A DNA stretch of 64,000 bases from Streptomyces composti. GTDB taxonomy: Bacteria; Actinomycetota; Actinomycetes; Streptomycetales; Streptomycetaceae. The stretch covers positions 62,001 through 126,000 of the forward strand of contig NZ_JAATEM010000011.1 of NCBI RefSeq assembly GCF_012034205.1. Direction: 5' to 3'. The notes beneath the pieces are model-generated. The model saw only the letters and a list, made by a program, of their open reading frames with translations, was not told the DNA's origin and did no database searches. Made by a program: the position numbers and the translations under genes. Shown here one piece after another: positions 37,297 through 48,020 of this stretch; within the stretch, counting starts at the first letter, position 1, and every line of letters starts with the position of its first letter.

Positions 37297-38346
37297 ATGC
37301 CTCGTTGGAAGGCCTTGCCGGATGATCTCGATCCGCAGATCAGAGAGTTCACGAGCCAGCTCAGGCGGGTGGTGGACCGCAGCGGCCTGAGCATCGCGTC
37401 CGTGTCGGACCGCACGGGCTACAGCAAGACGTCCTGGGAGCGGTATCTCAACGGACGGCTGCTCGCACCGAAGGGCGCGATCGTGGCTCTGGCCGAGGTC
37501 ACCGGGACGAACCCGGTGCATCTGACGACCATGTGGGAACTCGCCGAGCGCGCCTGGAGCCGCTCGGAGATGCGCCACGACATGACCATGGAGGCGATCC
37601 GGATCTCGCAGGCGCGTGCCGCGCTCAGCGAGCTGGCCCCGCCGCCGAGCGGGGGCAAGTCGCGCAAGGACTCCGGTTCCCGTGCGGGCGTCGCAGGACC
37701 GGCCGGCGTGGCGCAGCCCGGCACCACGGACGCCGGCAACGCCTGGGGCGTCTCCGGCGGTCACCCGGGCGCCGGCGGCCCGCAGCGGCCCGACGGCCGC
37801 GGGCCCGCCGTGCCGCCCCGCTCGGGCGGGCAGAGCCGCTCCGGCGGCCAGGGCAAGCGGCGCACCGGGACCTTCCTGGCCGGCGCCGTGGGCGTCCTCG
37901 TGGTGATCGCCGCCGCCTTCTACGTGACCGAGACCGGCGAGGAGAAGAACGCCGGCGGCGACCCGACCCCGTCGCCCACCGCCACCACCGAGGCCAACCT
38001 GCCGGCCGGCGTGAAGTGCAGCGGCGACAGCTGCGCCGGCAAGGACGCCGAGGCCATGGGCTGCAGCGGCGACCTGGTGACCACCGCGCAGACGGCGACC
38101 GTCGGCACCACCACGGTCGAGGTCCGCTACAGCGAGACCTGCGGCGCCGCCTGGGGCCGCATCACCCAGGCCACGACCGGCGACACGGTCGAGATCACCG
38201 CGGGCGGGACCAAGCAGAGCGACACCATCACCGAGGCCGGTGACACGGTGACGTACACCCCGATGGTGGCGGTGAAGAGCGAGGCCGAGGCCAAGGCGTG
38301 CGCGGTGCTCGCCTCCGGCGAGGAGGGCTGCACGGACGGGCAGTGA
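37297..38346 (+). CDS. XRE-HTH, single-TM, DUF2690 protein
   Basis: 349-residue protein. An XRE-type helix-turn-helix occupies residues 20-75 (LSIASVSDRTGYSKTSWERYLNGRLLAP). A Gly/Pro/Ser-rich linker leads to one membrane helix (TFLAGAVGVLVVIAAAFYVTE) and an outer DUF2690 domain with paired cysteines (CSGDSCAGKDAEAMGC, SETCGAAWG). The layout, cytoplasmic HTH plus TM plus extracytoplasmic domain, is RodZ-like, suggesting a membrane-tethered regulator or cytoskeletal adaptor. The ATG has GAGGGGGG upstream and longer in-frame readings lack one. Confidence 0.85.
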   Translation: MPRWKALPDDLDPQIREFTSQLRRVVDRSGLSIASVSDRTGYSKTSWERYLNGRLLAPKGAIVALAEVTGTNPVHLTTMWELAERAWSRSEMRHDMTMEAIRISQARAALSELAPPPSGGKSRKDSGSRAGVAGPAGVAQPGTTDAGNAWGVSGGHPGAGGPQRPDGRGPAVPPRSGGQSRSGGQGKRRTGTFLAGAVGVLVVIAAAFYVTETGEEKNAGGDPTPSPTATTEANLPAGVKCSGDSCAGKDAEAMGCSGDLVTTAQTATVGTTTVEVRYSETCGAAWGRITQATTGDTVEITAGGTKQSDTITEAGDTVTYTPMVAVKSEAEAKACAVLASGEEGCTDGQ

Positions 38347-38614
38347 GGGCCGCCGGCCGGAACGCGTACCGGCGGAACACGTGCCGGCGGATCCGTACGG
38401 AATCGGTGAGGACAGGAATGGCCGTCCGCAGGACGGGCACGCGAACAGTACCCCCACGGGAGTCCGGCTCGGTCGGTCCCCGACGGCGACCGCCACTGTC
38501 CCCCTCTCCCGGACGGGCGGCCGCCTCTTCGTGCGCCCGGCCGGGTAGCGCCGCGTCACTCTGTGGGGCGGGCCACAGGGAGCCCGGACATCCGCCGTCC
38601 CGGATGCGCGATAG

Positions 38615-39697
<1,083 letters not shown>

Positions 39698-39743
39698 TCC
39701 GGATCTGATCCCACGCGCACTCCGCGCACTCCGCGCTTGCGGA

Positions 39744-39780
39744 ACGGGCCCCGTACCGGCTTGGCCGGTACGGGGCCCGT
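39744..39780 (+). terminator. Intrinsic terminator after mdh
   Basis: A perfect 16-bp stem starting ACGGGCCCCGTACCGG closes a 5-base CTTGG loop, 46 bases after the mdh stop. It is one of the strongest hairpins in the window. Confidence 0.88.
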
Positions 39781-40008
39781 CGCGTGTCGTGCGCCGCGAC
39801 GCGTCGCCGTCCGGCAGCAAACTCCCCACGGCCCGCCGGAACGTGAGCGTTTCTCGCCAATCCGGTCACGAGCCGGTGTCTCACCCTCTCGTGGCGGGCC
39901 CGGCCCCGGTGCCTCGCCCTAATCTGGATCCGGGTAGTCGTCAGGAACGGGGAGACGCACCTTGTTCTGCATCGTCGTCGTGGCCCCGCCGACCGCGGGG
40001 GACGCAGA

Positions 40009-40379
40009 GTGACGGAGACCTTCGCCGTGCCGGTGCCCAAGGGGTACCGGATCGGCGTCTGGGAGGTTCCGGCATCGCCCGCTGGACGCCGAGGGTGCTG
40101 CGCTGGTGGATGAACGCGGACGGCACGCCCGGTGCGACCGTCCCCGAACCGCCGTTCCCGCCCGCCGAGTCCATTCCGGCGATGGGCCGCTACCTGTGCT
40201 GGATCGCGCCCCGGCTGGACACCGGCCTGCCCGGCGACAAGCGGGTGCTGCTGGCCGCCGCCTACCGCACCTCCTACCGCAAGGTGAACGAGGCCGGCGG
40301 TGTGCCGCCCAAGTACCGCGACTACGCCGAGCGCATCGCGTACTACCTGAAGGAGTACACACCGCCGGGGCGTTCCTGA
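40009..40379 (+). pseudogene. Remnant of a serine/threonine kinase with transglycosylase-like C terminus
   Basis: The GTG at 40009 begins VTETFAVPVPKGYRIGVWEV, which resembles the first residues of Streptomyces kinases before the glycine-rich loop, but the frame reaches TGA at 40111. From about 40065, one frame over, runs GIARWTPRVLRWWMNADGTP to a normal stop at 40379. This 104-residue piece ends in LLAAAYRTSYRKVNEAGGVPPKYRDYAERI, resembling the end of a lytic-transglycosylase domain. The two pieces look like the termini of one long protein whose middle has been deleted with a frame change. The kinase assignment rests on remembered homologues. A TTG-initiated 16-codon leader with GGGGAG (39961-40011) precedes it. 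Confidence 0.6.
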
Positions 40380-40432
40380 GGCCCGGTCACCGGCCGGGGC
40401 ACCGGAACGGTGGCACCGGCCGGCGGACCGGC

Positions 40433-41995
40433 TCAGTGGAAGAAGTGGCGGGTGCCGGTGAAGTACATGGTCACGCCCGCCTTCTTCGCGGCCTCGACCA
40501 CCAGCTCGTCGCGCACCGAACCGCCGGGCTGGACCACGGCCTTCACACCGGCCGCGGTGAGGATCTCCAGGCCGTCCGGGAAGGGGAAGAACGCGTCGGA
40601 CGCGGCGTAGGAGCCCCGGGCGCGCTCGGCGCCGGCCCGCTCCACCGCCAGCCTCGCGGAGTCGACGCGGTTGACCTGGCCCATTCCGACGCCGACCGAG
40701 GCGCCGTCCTTGGCGAGCAGGATGGCGTTGGACTTCACCGCACGGCAGGCCTTCCAGGCGAAGGCCAGCTCGGCCAGCTCCGCCTCGTTCAGCGCCTCGC
40801 CGGTCGCCAGCGTCCAGTTGGCCGGGTCGTCGCCCTCGGCCTGGAGCCGGTCGGTGACCTGGAGCAGCGCGCCGCCGTCGATCAGCTTCAGCTCGACCGG
40901 GGAGGAGGGGGCGCCGGCGATGCGCAGCACGCGGATGTTCTTCTTCTTGGTGAGCGCCTCCAGGGCGCCGTCCTCGTAGCCGGGGGCGGCGATGACCTCG
41001 GTGAAGATCTCCGCGACCTGCTCGGCCATCTCCTTGGTCACCGGGCGGTTGACCGCGATCACCCCGCCGAACGCGGACAGCGGGTCGCAGGCGTGCGCCT
41101 TGCGATGCGCCTCGGCGACGTCCGCGCCGATGGCGATGCCGCACGGGTTGGCGTGCTTGATGATGGCGACGGCCGGTTCGGCGTGGTCGTAGGCGGCGCG
41201 CAGCGCGGCGTCGGTGTCCGTGTAGTTGTTGTAGGACATCTCCTTGCCGTGCAGCTGCTCCGCCTCGGCGAGGCCGCCGCTGCCGGAGACGTACAGTGCG
41301 GCGGGCTGGTGCGGGTTCTCGCCGTAGCGCAGGGTGTTCTTGCGCTCCCAGGTGGCGCCGAGGAAGTCGGGGAACCGCGAGTCGTCGGCCGGGGCGTAGT
41401 CGGAGGCGAACCAGCTCGCGACGGCCACGTCGTAGGCGGCGGTGTGCTGGAAGGCCTCGGCGGCGAGCCGCTTGCGGGTGGCCAGGTCGAAGCCGCCCTC
41501 GCGGACCGCGGTGAGCACGTCGGCGTAGCGGGCGGGGCTGGTGACGACGGCGACCGAGGGATGGTTCTTGGCGGCGGCGCGCACCATCGAGGGGCCGCCG
41601 ATGTCGATCTGCTCCACGCACTCGTCGGGCGTGGCGCCGGAGGCGACGGTCTCCCGGAACGGGTAGAGGTTGACGACGACCAGGTCGAACGGCTCGACAC
41701 CGAGGTCCTTCAGCTGCTGCTGGTGGTCGGCGAGGCGCAGGTCGGCGAGGATGCCCGCGTGGACCTTGGGGTGCAGCGTCTTGACGCGGCCGTCCAGGCA
41801 CTCGGGGAAGCCGGTCAGCTCCTCGACCTTGGTGACCGGGACACCGGCGGCGGCGATCTTCGCGGCCGTGGAGCCGGTGGAGACCAGCTCGACGCCGGCC
41901 TCGTGCAGGCCGCGGGCGAGGTCCTCCAGGCCCGTCTTGTCGTAGACGCTGACGAGCGCCCGTCGGATGGCCCGCTTGTTGCTCTCGGCGGTCAC
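40433..41995 (-). CDS. purH: AICAR formyltransferase/IMP cyclohydrolase
   Basis: 520-residue bifunctional enzyme for the last two steps of IMP synthesis. The N-terminal cyclohydrolase part (residues 1-200) has [34 protein letters not shown] and [15 protein letters not shown]. The formyltransferase part has [14 protein letters not shown], the catalytic region KHANPCG and [11 protein letters not shown]. The GTG overlaps the purN stop by four bases (GTGA), fixing the start and showing an operon. It uses 10-formyl-THF supplied by FolD. Confidence 0.97.
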   Translation of the reverse strand: MTAESNKRAIRRALVSVYDKTGLEDLARGLHEAGVELVSTGSTAAKIAAAGVPVTKVEELTGFPECLDGRVKTLHPKVHAGILADLRLADHQQQLKDLGVEPFDLVVVNLYPFRETVASGATPDECVEQIDIGGPSMVRAAAKNHPSVAVVTSPARYADVLTAVREGGFDLATRKRLAAEAFQHTAAYDVAVASWFASDYAPADDSRFPDFLGATWERKNTLRYGENPHQPAALYVSGSGGLAEAEQLHGKEMSYNNYTDTDAALRAAYDHAEPAVAIIKHANPCGIAIGADVAEAHRKAHACDPLSAFGGVIAVNRPVTKEMAEQVAEIFTEVIAAPGYEDGALEALTKKKNIRVLRIAGAPSSPVELKLIDGGALLQVTDRLQAEGDDPANWTLATGEALNEAELAELAFAWKACRAVKSNAILLAKDGASVGVGMGQVNRVDSARLAVERAGAERARGSYAASDAFFPFPDGLEILTAAGVKAVVQPGGSVRDELVVEAAKKAGVTMYFTGTRHFFH

Positions 41996-42606
41996 TGGAT
42001 AACTACCTTTCGTCCCTCAATGCGATAGCCGTTGCGGGCGAGCCGCCCCACGACCTCGACGAGCAGCCTGCGCTCGACTTCCTTGATGCGCTCGTGCAGA
42101 GCGCTCTCGTCGTCCTCGTCCCTGACCTCCACCACGCCCTGCGCGATGATCGGCCCGGTGTCGACGCCGTCGTCGACGAAGTGGACGGTGCAGCCGGTGA
42201 CCTTGGCGCCGTACGCGAGCGCGTCGCGGACACCGTGGGCGCCGGGAAAACTGGGCAGGAGGGCGGGGTGGGTGTTGATGAACCGCCCGCCGAAGCGTGC
42301 CAGGAACTCCTTGCCCACGATCTTCATGAACCCGGCGGAGACCACCAGGTCGGGCTCGTACGCGGCGACAGCCTCGGTGAGCGCGGCGTCCCACTCCTCG
42401 CGGGACGGATAGTCCTTCACCTTGCACACGAAGGTCGGCAGCCCGGCCCGCTCGGCACGGGCCAGCCCTTCGATGCCCTCGCGGTCCGCGCCGACGGCCA
42501 CGATCCTGGCCCCGTACGTCTCGGCGCCAGTGGCGGCGATCTCGTCGAGGAGCGCCTGGAGGTTGGTGCCGGAGCCGGAGACCAGCACGACGAGGCGCTT
42601 GGCCAC
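41992..42606 (-). CDS. purN: Phosphoribosylglycinamide formyltransferase
   Basis: 204-residue folate-dependent GAR transformylase. Motifs: [15 protein letters not shown] at the phosphate-binding loop, [17 protein letters not shown] with the catalytic histidine, and [13 protein letters not shown] with the catalytic aspartate. The GTG start has AAAGGG nine bases upstream. It is the first gene of the purN-purH operon, read leftward. Confidence 0.97.
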   Translation of the reverse strand: MAKRLVVLVSGSGTNLQALLDEIAATGAETYGARIVAVGADREGIEGLARAERAGLPTFVCKVKDYPSREEWDAALTEAVAAYEPDLVVSAGFMKIVGKEFLARFGGRFINTHPALLPSFPGAHGVRDALAYGAKVTGCTVHFVDDGVDTGPIIAQGVVEVRDEDDESALHERIKEVERRLLVEVVGRLARNGYRIEGRKVVIQ

Positions 42607-42930
42607 GGTGGAGCCCTTTCTCGGAAAGCGTCTTTGTAGGGTCGTACGAATGCTTCGGACCCTCGGATACGGGGAAGCCTACGAAGCGGCCGACCGTCAG
42701 CAACGATACCGGCACACCGGGCATCCCCCACGGGACGGGGGCATCACCGCCAGGTAGCGTCAGAGCGGGACGGCCGGGAACCGGCTGACGGCGGAGGGGC
42801 ACCGGACCGGGGAACGGACCGGCGAGGGGTCCGGGAACGCCGCTCGTGAGCCGCTCGTTCACCAGTCGTACCCGCACGTCACGTGCCGCCGATCGATCCA
42901 CCGACGATTCACCAAGGGGAAGACGCTCAC
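42607..42930. promoter_or_regulatory. Divergent purN promoter region with AGGGTC dyad
   Basis: The 324-base gap between purN and the next rightward gene holds an inverted repeat AGGGTC (42638-42643) / GACCCT (42658-42663) with a 14-base spacer, 32 bases upstream of purN. This is a candidate operator for the purine operon; the cognate regulator is unknown. No gene was recognised in the remainder. Confidence 0.45.
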
Positions 42931-43701
42931 TTGAAGCCGGACCGCAGCCTGCGACTGCTCACGCTCCCTCAGCAGTCGGTGCGAGGAGGAGAGCGCAGCC
43001 TCGTGCTGCTGCGGGAGCGCCCCACCTCGCCGCCCGACGCGCCCGACGCCTCCCCGGACCGCGGAAGCGGCGCGGGACAGAGCAGCGGCAGCCAGGAGGA
43101 CAACCCGTTCGCTCCGCCCCCGGAGGGCACGCCCGACCGCCCGTGGCAGCCGCGCCATCCGTCCGGCCAGGACGAGGGCTCACGCGGCGACGGGGGCCGT
43201 TCCCCCTGGGGCCGCAACTGGAGCGACCGGCAGCCCGGCCGCTCCCCCGGCGGCTTCGGCGAGCGTCCCCGCCCGGAGGGCGGCCCGCAGCGGCCGGGCC
43301 CGCGCTGGGACCCGACGGACCCGGCCCAGCGCCGGGCCCGCTTCGCCCTGCTGGCCGGCATGTGGGGCTTCTTCTTCGCCCTGTTCAGCTGGCCGTACAT
43401 CGCGCTGCTGCTGGGCGCGTTCGCCCTGTACTGGGGCATCAGCTCGCTGCGCGCCAAGCCGCGCACCGGCCCGGACAGCCAGGCCCCCGAGCAGACCGGG
43501 CGCCCGCAGACCACGGCGGCGGTGAGCGGCCTGGTCACCGGGTCCCTCGCGCTCGCCCTGGTGGCCACGACCTTCGCGGCCCAGCTGATCTACAGCGACT
43601 ACTACACCTGCACCAACGATGCGCTGACCCAGTCGGCCAAGGAGTCCTGCCGGGACCTGCTGCCGGAGGAACTGCGCGGGGTGCTCGGGGAGAACGGCTG
43701 A
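42931..43701 (+). CDS. Membrane protein with disordered N terminus
   Basis: About 256-residue protein. The first 120 residues are Pro/Gly/Arg/Asp-rich. Two hydrophobic regions follow: [31 protein letters not shown] (probably a hairpin) and [22 protein letters not shown], then a short tail with a cysteine pair ([16 protein letters not shown]). Start choice is uncertain: TTG 42931 has AAGGGGAAG upstream, while GTG 42883 and GTG 43003 (after GGAGGAG) are alternatives. No domain of known activity was seen. Confidence 0.65.
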   Translation: MKPDRSLRLLTLPQQSVRGGERSLVLLRERPTSPPDAPDASPDRGSGAGQSSGSQEDNPFAPPPEGTPDRPWQPRHPSGQDEGSRGDGGRSPWGRNWSDRQPGRSPGGFGERPRPEGGPQRPGPRWDPTDPAQRRARFALLAGMWGFFFALFSWPYIALLLGAFALYWGISSLRAKPRTGPDSQAPEQTGRPQTTAAVSGLVTGSLALALVATTFAAQLIYSDYYTCTNDALTQSAKESCRDLLPEELRGVLGENG

Positions 43702-43735
43702 GGGAACACCAGGGCACCGGCCCGGCAGGGGTGCT

Positions 43736-45682
43736 CTAGGGGCTGCTCCACGGGTCGTCGTCCCGGGGATGCGCCGAGGGAGTGCCCGGTGGACTCCCGG
43801 ACTCCGGCCCCGGAACGGAGTCGGCGGGGGCGGGTTCCTCGGCGGGCGGCGCCGGTACCAGTGTCTCGGCGGCGGTGGAGCGCAGGGCGTCGTAGCGGTC
43901 GCCGTGGTCGTCATGGCCGTCGCTGTCGTCGGCCGGGGCACGCTCCGCGGGCACCGCGGGGAGGCCGGCCCGGTCGGACGGTGAGGCGGCGTCGGCCGCC
44001 GGGTCGAACGGTGCGGCGGGACCGGCGGCCTGCCCGAGCGGCAGGTAGAGGTCGCCCGCCCCGTCCGGGCGGAAGATCCGGGAGGCGTACGACGCCTCGT
44101 CGCTCCGGCCGGCGCGGTCACCCGCGGCCCTGTCCCGCTTCCGGGAGAACCAGCGGCGCCGGGGACCGCTTCCGTCCTCCGCGGGACCGCTGTTCTCGCC
44201 CGTCCCCGGCTCCGTGGACCGGGGTGCCTCCTCGCGGGGTGCACCGATCCGCGATGCCGTGGTCCGCGGTGTGCGTCCCTGTGCCTCGGCCCTCGCCCTC
44301 CTGACCCGCGTCCGCTCGGCGTCCAGGGCGCGGATGCCCCGCCTGCGCACCAGGTGGGCCGTCGCGGTGGAGGTCAGGCCGATCCAGGCCAGCGCCGCCG
44401 TGCCCGCCTGCCACCACACCGGGCCGAAGCCGGACAGCGCCCCCGGCCCCAGTGGGCCGCCTGCCAGCGCGGCGAGCCCGGCCAGCACGGACGCGCACAG
44501 CAGTGCCGCCAGCGCGGCGGCACCGGTGGTCCGGCCGCGCGTCCAGGCGGCCATCGCGGCGGGCAGTCCCGGCCAGTCCAGGGCGGCCTCCACCGCCGCC
44601 CGCCCCACGATCCGCCCGGCCGCCACCCCGGCCACCAGCGGCACCGCCGCCACCGCCCAGGTCAACGGCGACCCGGCCCCCGCCTCCGGGACCGCCGCCA
44701 GCAGCGGGAACGGCGGCAGCAGCGGCGCCGGCGCGGCGGACAGCGGGGTCACCTGTGCCCCGGTGCCGAGGAGGAAGCCGGGCCCGAGGGCGTAGGCCGC
44801 CGCCCACACCAGGGCGTTCGGCAGCAGCGCCACGGCCAGCAGCAGCACCGCGAACCGCCCCGACCAGCCCTCCGTCAGCCCCAGCAGAGCCCCCTGGGTC
44901 TGCCCGCCGTGCCAGATCAGCGAGCCCACGAGCAGCAGCCCCCCGCCGCACAGCAGCAGTGCGGCAGCGGTCGCGGCGGCCCGTGCGGACACGCCAGGCC
45001 GCCCCTCGGCGCTCAGCACCAGATGCCGTACGTCCCTCGGCAGCACCAGCGCCACCGCCTGCTCCAGCGGCCCGCTCGGCCGGCCGTACGCCGTCCACAC
45101 GCCCGCGCCCGTGGCCGCCACGGCGACCAGCGGCACGCACACCGCGGTGGACACCCAGTCCGGCCGGAGCATGCCGTCCGCCGCGAACAGCGCGGCCGGG
45201 GCGGCGACGGCCAGATAGCCGAGGACGACGCCGGCGCCCGCGATGCGTCCGGGGACCAGCGGCGCGTCCTCGGCGGCACCCGCTCCGCCCTCGGTGGCGT
45301 CGCGGGCCGCACGGTGCAGCAGCCACGCCGGCAGGGCGAGCAGCAGCAGCGGCGGGACGCCCATCGGAGCGGGCGGGCCGACGAGGGTGTCGGTGCGCAC
45401 GAGGTCCGCGCCGTGCGCGAGCAGCCACAGTGCGGCCGCGATGTGCAGGGCGCCGTCGGGACCGCTGTCGGGGTAGGGCGAGCTGATCCACAGCAGCATC
45501 ACCGGTACGGCGAGGGCGGCCAGTCCCAGCACCGCGGCGAGGGCGCCGCCGAGCAGGCCGGCGGCCAGTCCGGGGCGGCGGTCGCGCAGCCGGGTGAGCA
45601 GGTCGGAGCCGTGCCCGGCCGACCGGGCACGCAGGGCGGTACGCGTCGAGCGGCGAGCGGTCGCATGGATCACGCCCGCCAT
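43736..45682 (-). CDS. DUF6350 polytopic membrane protein
   Basis: 648-residue protein with about ten to twelve hydrophobic segments over residues 35-450 and a long charged cytoplasmic tail ([18 protein letters not shown] ... DDDPWSSP). This architecture and position next to purN match the actinobacterial DUF6350 family, whose mycobacterial relative is linked to cell-division integrity (PerM). Function in Streptomyces is unknown. ATG start; divergent from the XRE/sigma-like gene, with about 95 AT-richer bases between them. Confidence 0.8.
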   Translation of the reverse strand: MAGVIHATARRSTRTALRARSAGHGSDLLTRLRDRRPGLAAGLLGGALAAVLGLAALAVPVMLLWISSPYPDSGPDGALHIAAALWLLAHGADLVRTDTLVGPPAPMGVPPLLLLALPAWLLHRAARDATEGGAGAAEDAPLVPGRIAGAGVVLGYLAVAAPAALFAADGMLRPDWVSTAVCVPLVAVAATGAGVWTAYGRPSGPLEQAVALVLPRDVRHLVLSAEGRPGVSARAAATAAALLLCGGGLLLVGSLIWHGGQTQGALLGLTEGWSGRFAVLLLAVALLPNALVWAAAYALGPGFLLGTGAQVTPLSAAPAPLLPPFPLLAAVPEAGAGSPLTWAVAAVPLVAGVAAGRIVGRAAVEAALDWPGLPAAMAAWTRGRTTGAAALAALLCASVLAGLAALAGGPLGPGALSGFGPVWWQAGTAALAWIGLTSTATAHLVRRRGIRALDAERTRVRRARAEAQGRTPRTTASRIGAPREEAPRSTEPGTGENSGPAEDGSGPRRRWFSRKRDRAAGDRAGRSDEASYASRIFRPDGAGDLYLPLGQAAGPAAPFDPAADAASPSDRAGLPAVPAERAPADDSDGHDDHGDRYDALRSTAAETLVPAPPAEEPAPADSVPGPESGSPPGTPSAHPRDDDPWSSP

Positions 45683-45778
45683 GCTCCCAACGACACGCGC
45701 TTTTCCGTCGTAACAGCGGAAGCGCCGTAGTGTCGCTCAATATACGTTTATGTACATTTTCGCGCGTAGGGGCACCCG

Positions 45779-46957
45779 GTGAGGCCGGTGAAGCGGAGCC
45801 CGGACACCCCCCTCCCCGGACCGAAGGAACGCCGACGCCTGCGCGAGGCGGCCTCGCTGACCCAGGCTCAGCTCGCCGGCCGGCTGGGCGTCCGCGAGGA
45901 GACGATGCGCGCCTGGGAGTCCGGCCGCAAGGCACCGCGCGGCCGGAAGCGGGAGGCGTACGCGAAGCTCCTGGCCTCGCTGAAGCAGCAGGACGGCGAC
46001 CCCCTGAAGGGGCCTCTGCAGGCCGAGCAGGCAGCACCGGTGACGGTGCGTCTGGGCGCGGGGGCGCACGACGCCGGAACGAGGCGGGGAACGGTCTCCC
46101 CCGAACCCGCCGGGTTCACCCAGGCCCCGCCCACGCCTCCCGGCGCCGCGGACCGCCCCTATCTGACTGCCGCTCAGGCCTTCGATGCGCTCTACGCCTT
46201 CTGCGCGCCCGCACTCGTCCGGCAGACCTATCTGCTGACGGGACGTCGCGAACTGGCCCGGGAGTCGGTGGAGCGGGCCTTCCAACTGGCCTGGGACCGC
46301 TGGCCCGAAGTGGCCCGCGACCCGGAACCGTCCGGCTGGGTGCGGGCGGCGGCCCACGAGTGGGCGCTGTCGCCCTGGCACCGCTTCCGCCCCCGTTACC
46401 GCAAGCCCGAACCCCCGCCCGCGAACGAGTCCGACCGCATCCTGCTGGACACCGTGCTGCGCCTGCCCCCGCCCCAGCGGCGCACCCTGCTGCTCTACGA
46501 CGGCGTCGGTCTCGACCTGCCCGAGACGGCCGCGGAGACGGAGGCGAGCACGCCCGCCGCGGCGCACCGGCTGATGCACGCGCGCGCGGCCGTCGCCGCC
46601 CGGCTGCCGGAGCTGTCCGATCCCGGACTGCTGCACGAACGGCTCGCCGAGGTGGCCTCGGCCGAGCGGCTGCGGGCCGCCAAGCCGGACGAGGTACGCG
46701 CGGGCAGCGAGCGCCGCGCCCGCTTCTGGACCCGGTCCGCCATCGCGTTCACGGTCGCCCTGATCGGCACCACGGCTCTCACCCTGCACACCGCACCCAC
46801 GCACTACGAGCCGCCGGTGCCGTCCGGCGAGAAGGTCCGCGGCGTGCCGCCGCGGGTGGCCCCGGGGCCGCTGTCGGAGAAGGAGCGCAAACTCCGCGCC
46901 AAGCTGCGCAAGGAGCTGCTGCACGGGCCGGAGCGGCTGGCGCCGCGAGCCGAGTGA
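45779..46957 (+). CDS. XRE-HTH / sigma-like / TM fusion regulator
   Basis: 392-residue protein with an unusual domain order. Residues 15-70 form an XRE HTH (ERRRLREAASLTQAQLAGRLGVREETMRAWESGRKAP). Residues 130-290 resemble ECF sigma regions 2 and 4 (AFDALYAFCAPALVRQTYLLTGRRELARESVERAFQLAW, then LRLPPPQRRTLLLYDGVGLDLPETA). One membrane helix follows (SAIAFTVALIGTTALTLHT) and a basic outer tail. Start is GTG 45779, or GTG 45788. It could be a membrane-tethered regulator; key sigma-DNA contacts look degenerate, so true sigma activity is doubtful. Confidence 0.75.
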   Translation: MRPVKRSPDTPLPGPKERRRLREAASLTQAQLAGRLGVREETMRAWESGRKAPRGRKREAYAKLLASLKQQDGDPLKGPLQAEQAAPVTVRLGAGAHDAGTRRGTVSPEPAGFTQAPPTPPGAADRPYLTAAQAFDALYAFCAPALVRQTYLLTGRRELARESVERAFQLAWDRWPEVARDPEPSGWVRAAAHEWALSPWHRFRPRYRKPEPPPANESDRILLDTVLRLPPPQRRTLLLYDGVGLDLPETAAETEASTPAAAHRLMHARAAVAARLPELSDPGLLHERLAEVASAERLRAAKPDEVRAGSERRARFWTRSAIAFTVALIGTTALTLHTAPTHYEPPVPSGEKVRGVPPRVAPGPLSEKERKLRAKLRKELLHGPERLAPRAE

Positions 46958-47006
46958 ACGCCGGGCCCGTGCGAGCAGAAGGGCTGCTCGAGTCGTAGGT
47001 CCCTGC

Positions 47007-47051
47007 GCAGGGGACCGTAAGGCAGGGGGCCGTAAGGCAGGGGGCCGCAAA
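47007..47051. repeat. 15-base tandem repeat, three copies
   Basis: Units GCAGGGGACCGTAAG, GCAGGGGGCCGTAAG and GCAGGGGGCCGCAAA follow one another without gaps just before the terminator between the sigma-like gene and sucD. The copies differ at one to three positions. Confidence 0.88.
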
Positions 47052-47056
47052 AGCGG

Positions 47057-47084
47057 AGGGCCCGCCCCGGGAGGGGCGGGCCCT
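47057..47084 (-). terminator. Intrinsic terminator between sucD and the XRE/sigma-like gene
   Basis: AGGGCCCGCCCC pairs perfectly with GGGGCGGGCCCT over 12 bp with a 4-base loop. It lies 30 bases from the sucD stop and serves the sucCD operon, and possibly the convergent regulator gene. Confidence 0.85.
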
Positions 47085-47114
47085 GCCGTCTGTCCGACGA
47101 AGGGTCGGCCTGGC

Positions 47115-47999
47115 TCAGCCGGCGAGGATCTCGCGCGCCAGCTTGGCGGTCTCGGTCGGCGTCTTGCCGACCTTGACGCCGGCGGCCTCGAGGGCCTCCT
47201 TCTTCGCCTGGGCGGTGCCGGAGGAGCCGGAGACGATGGCGCCGGCGTGGCCCATGGTCTTGCCCTCGGGCGCGGTGAAGCCCGCGACGTAGCCGACGAC
47301 CGGCTTGGTCACGTTCTCCTTGATGAAGGCCGCGGCCCGCTCCTCGGCGTCGCCGCCGATCTCACCGATCATGACGATCAGGTCGGTGTCGGGGTCGTCC
47401 TGGAAGGCCTTCAGCGCGTCGATGTGGGTGGTGCCGATGATCGGGTCACCGCCGATGCCGACGCAGGTGGAGAAGCCGATGTCACGCAGCTCGTACATCA
47501 TCTGGTACGTCAGCGTGCCGGACTTCGACACCAGGCCGATGCGGCCCGGCTTGGTGATGTCGGCCGGGATGATGCCGGCGTTCGACTGACCGGGGGTGAT
47601 CAGACCGGGGCAGTTCGGGCCGATGATGCGGGTCTTGTTGCCCTTCTTGCCGGCGTAGGCCCAGAAGGCGGCGGTGTCGTGCACCGCGATGCCCTCGGTG
47701 ATGACGACCGCGAGCGGGATCTCGGCGTCGATGGCCTCGACGACCGCGTCCTTGGTGAACTTCTCCGGGACGAAGATGACCGTGACGTCGGCACCGGTCT
47801 TCTCGATGGCCTCCTTGACGGACCCGAAGACCGGGATCTCGGTGCCGTCGAAGTCGACCGAGGTGCCCGCCTTGCGCGGGTTGACGCCGCCGACGATGTT
47901 GGTGCCGGACGCCAGCATGCGCTTGGTGTGCTTCTGGCCCTCGGAGCCGGTCATGCCCTGGACGATGACCTTGGATTCCTTGGTGAGGAAGATAGCCAT
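47115..47999 (-). CDS. sucD: Succinyl-CoA ligase alpha subunit
   Basis: 294-residue subunit that binds CoA and carries the phosphorylated histidine. Motifs: [19 protein letters not shown] at the CoA site, [24 protein letters not shown], and GHAGAIVSG with the active-site histidine. It converts succinyl-CoA to succinate with nucleotide triphosphate formation. It follows sucC by 21 bases, so the two form an operon. Confidence 0.97.
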   Translation of the reverse strand: MAIFLTKESKVIVQGMTGSEGQKHTKRMLASGTNIVGGVNPRKAGTSVDFDGTEIPVFGSVKEAIEKTGADVTVIFVPEKFTKDAVVEAIDAEIPLAVVITEGIAVHDTAAFWAYAGKKGNKTRIIGPNCPGLITPGQSNAGIIPADITKPGRIGLVSKSGTLTYQMMYELRDIGFSTCVGIGGDPIIGTTHIDALKAFQDDPDTDLIVMIGEIGGDAEERAAAFIKENVTKPVVGYVAGFTAPEGKTMGHAGAIVSGSSGTAQAKKEALEAAGVKVGKTPTETAKLAREILAG

Positions 48000-48020
48000 G
48001 GTGTTCTGTGACCTCGTCCC

